A DNA stretch of 6,746 nucleotides from an archaeon (GTDB taxonomy: Archaea > EX4484-52 > B79-G9): NCBI GenBank assembly GCA_013139905.1, contig WSZW01000175.1:1-6746 (forward strand), read 5' to 3'. A program made the position numbers and the translations under genes. Positions 5,854-6,746 of the stretch are shown one piece after another; the stretch's first letter is position 1, and every line of letters starts with the position of its first letter. The notes below the pieces were generated by a model. That model ran no database searches. It saw only the letters and a list, made by a program, of their open reading frames with translations, and was not told the DNA's origin.

Positions 5854-5861
5854 CTTTATAT
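5854..5861 (+). promoter_or_regulatory. TATA element of the interrupted pilin gene
   Basis: CTTTATAT is centred 27 bp upstream of ATG 5885, the spacing for a leaderless archaeal transcript. The pilin remnant thus still has its own promoter. Confidence 0.5.
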
Positions 5862-5884
5862 GCGCATAAAGTCTTATTTTGTGT

Positions 5885-5968
5885 ATGTTGTTTAGAAAGG
5901 GCGTTTCGCCGTTAATTTCGGTTATATTGGTTCTTGTTTTCAACGATAACTTTATATATAGTAATTAA
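5885..5968 (+). pseudogene. 5' fragment of an archaeal type IV pilin gene, interrupted
   Basis: Starting at ATG 5885 the frame reads MLFRKGVSPLISVILVLVF, which is the hallmark N-terminus of archaeal pilins: a basic residue pair and Gly before VSPLI/VSPVI and a hydrophobic helix, processed after KG by prepilin peptidase. After about 19 codons (near 5941) the pattern is lost (NDNFIYSN), and a stop follows at 5966. The hydrophobic helix, normally about 20 residues, is only about 13 residues long, and there is no globular head. The break coincides with the start of the ATPase promoter and repeat region. The rest of the pilin may lie beyond the window end. The match is clear by eye; the interruption model is inference. 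Confidence 0.72.
5951..5960 (+). promoter_or_regulatory. TATA box of the ATPase gene
   Basis: TTTATATATA is a near-perfect archaeal TATA box. Transcription start is predicted near 5981, giving a leader of about 22 nt with an RBS before ATG 6003. Its last three bases overlap the tandem dyad repeat. Confidence 0.6.
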
Positions 5969-5989
5969 CTATAATAGTAATTAACTATA
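5958..5989 (+). repeat. Two perfect tandem copies of a 16-bp dyad motif, likely operator
   Basis: ATAGTAATTAACTATA occurs at 5958-5973 and 5974-5989 with no spacer and no mismatch. Each copy contains TAGT-AATTA-ACTA, an inverted repeat suited to a dimeric DNA-binding protein. The block runs from the TATA box across the predicted transcription start, a position where bound protein would block initiation. An alternative is a sequence recognised during insertion of the ATPase gene. Confidence 0.7.
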
Positions 5990-5993
5990 TTAT

Positions 5994-5998
5994 GTGAT
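5994..5998 (+). promoter_or_regulatory. Ribosome binding site GTGAT for the ATPase
   Basis: GTGAT lies 4 nt before ATG 6003, matching the element and spacing of the HIT and PUA-like genes. It favours MIFINRETEL as the N-terminus over the GTG at 5994 or ATG at 5997. Confidence 0.6.
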
Positions 5999-6002
5999 GT
6001 TT

Positions 6003-6737
6003 ATGATTTTTATAAACCGCGAAACAGAACTTTTGGAATTGGAAAATATTGCGAAACTTTCAGAAAAAAGGCTGTTTACAACCTTAATTTACGGGCCAAG
6101 GCGCGTTGGGAAAACCGAACTTATAAAGCATGCATCAAAAAGCATGCATTCTTTGTATTTTTTTGTTTATGAAGGTAAAACAAAGGAGTCACTGCTTAAA
6201 GAATTTGAAATGGAGCTGAAAGAAAAGGGATATATAGATAAGGATGTCGGGATAAAAGATTTTGATTCGTTTATCCGTCTGCTTTTCCGTGTTTGTGAAA
6301 ATACAAGAATAATATTTGATGAAGTACAGTATATGAAAAATGTTTATCCTGCTTTCTTTTCGGTCCTGCAACGGGAAATTGACGAAAATCAACAAAAAAA
6401 GATGCATTTTGTATTTTTAGGGTCTATTATTGGATTAATAAAAAAAGTTTTTGAGGATTCAAAAGCTCCGTTATACGGGCGAATGAAATCTTCGTTAAAT
6501 CTCAAGCCTTTGTCCTATAAAAATGTAAGGGTGTTTTTGAAAAAACTTAAGTATAACAACGAAGAGGATTTTATAAAATTTTATTCTGTTTTTGGAGGAT
6601 TTCCCAAGTATTATACTGCAATGCATGATTTCAATCTTGAAGGAGAAGATTTTGAGGATGTTATCAAATATCTGTTTTTTAGGGACAGTGCGCCATTGAG
6701 AAATGAAGCAGTATTTATTCTGAGAAGCGAGTTCTGA
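6003..6737 (+). CDS. Archaeal ATPase-family (AAA/STAND-like) protein, short form lacking the C-terminal domain
   Basis: This is a P-loop ATPase of the archaeal ATPase_2 family. Visible in 244 residues are the N-terminal FINRETEL box, Walker A GPRRVGKT (31-38), Walker B RIIFDEVQ (102-109), a sensor-like GS at 140-141, APLYGRMKSSLNLKPLSY (155-172) and FGGFPKYY (197-204). Typical members are about 400-460 residues, with a DUF234-type nuclease-like C-terminal domain after a segment like the one here at 229-244. This frame stops exactly there, 9 bp before the window end, so it is either a short form or frameshifted; skipping one base at 6733-6735 keeps the frame open to the window end. Codon use differs from all neighbours. 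The gene sits behind a TATA box and tandem dyads and appears to interrupt a pilin gene. The cellular role of the family is not established. Confidence 0.88.
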   Translation: MIFINRETELLELENIAKLSEKRLFTTLIYGPRRVGKTELIKHASKSMHSLYFFVYEGKTKESLLKEFEMELKEKGYIDKDVGIKDFDSFIRLLFRVCENTRIIFDEVQYMKNVYPAFFSVLQREIDENQQKKMHFVFLGSIIGLIKKVFEDSKAPLYGRMKSSLNLKPLSYKNVRVFLKKLKYNNEEDFIKFYSVFGGFPKYYTAMHDFNLEGEDFEDVIKYLFFRDSAPLRNEAVFILRSEF

Positions 6738-6746
6738 GCGGGCAAG

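Noticed and set aside
5958..5989. CRISPR or satellite repeat
   Set aside because: Only two copies with no spacers, placed precisely at a promoter; operator or insertion-end explanations fit better.

Overview
The window looks like a low-GC archaeal genome, most likely a DPANN-type lineage. This is inferred, because no 16S or marker gene is present. Archaeal signs are TATA boxes 25-30 bp upstream of leaderless starts, GTGAT-type ribosome binding sites 4-5 nt before internal starts, a tRNA intron bounded by a perfect bulge-helix-bulge, class III (archaeal pilin) signal peptides and an archaeal-family AAA ATPase.

Layout. (1) Positions 2-1867, plus strand: the 3' part of a large secreted, cysteine-rich, C-terminally anchored surface protein. 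(2) Positions 1880-4673, minus strand: a compact gene run read in the order metallophosphoesterase, m5C RNA methyltransferase, small PUA-like RNA-binding protein, tRNA-Ala(GGC), HIT-family hydrolase. The three downstream protein genes carry GTGAT ribosome binding sites and the first gene appears leaderless, so one transcript through the tRNA is plausible. The tRNA carries a 30-nt intron inside its T-loop. (3) Positions 4674-4787: a divergent promoter region. (4) Positions 4788-5968, plus strand: three successive pilin-like or membrane-anchored genes. The third, starting with an archetypal archaeal pilin signal sequence, is cut off after about 19 codons. (5) Positions 5951-6737: a TATA box, a tandem 16-bp dyad repeat and an archaeal ATPase gene whose composition differs from every neighbour. 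It appears to have been inserted into the pilin gene.

A strong strand bias runs through the window. Third codon positions are G/T-rich in plus-strand genes and A/C-rich in minus-strand genes, so the plus strand is G/T-rich regardless of gene direction, as expected for a leading strand. Only the ATPase gene breaks this rule, which supports recent acquisition.

The strongest observations are the T-loop tRNA intron with a textbook splicing motif and the pilin gene interrupted by a foreign-looking, operator-controlled ATPase. The minus-strand block is coherent as RNA metabolism (methyltransferase, RNA-binding partner, tRNA). The plus-strand genes on both sides are cell-surface genes.
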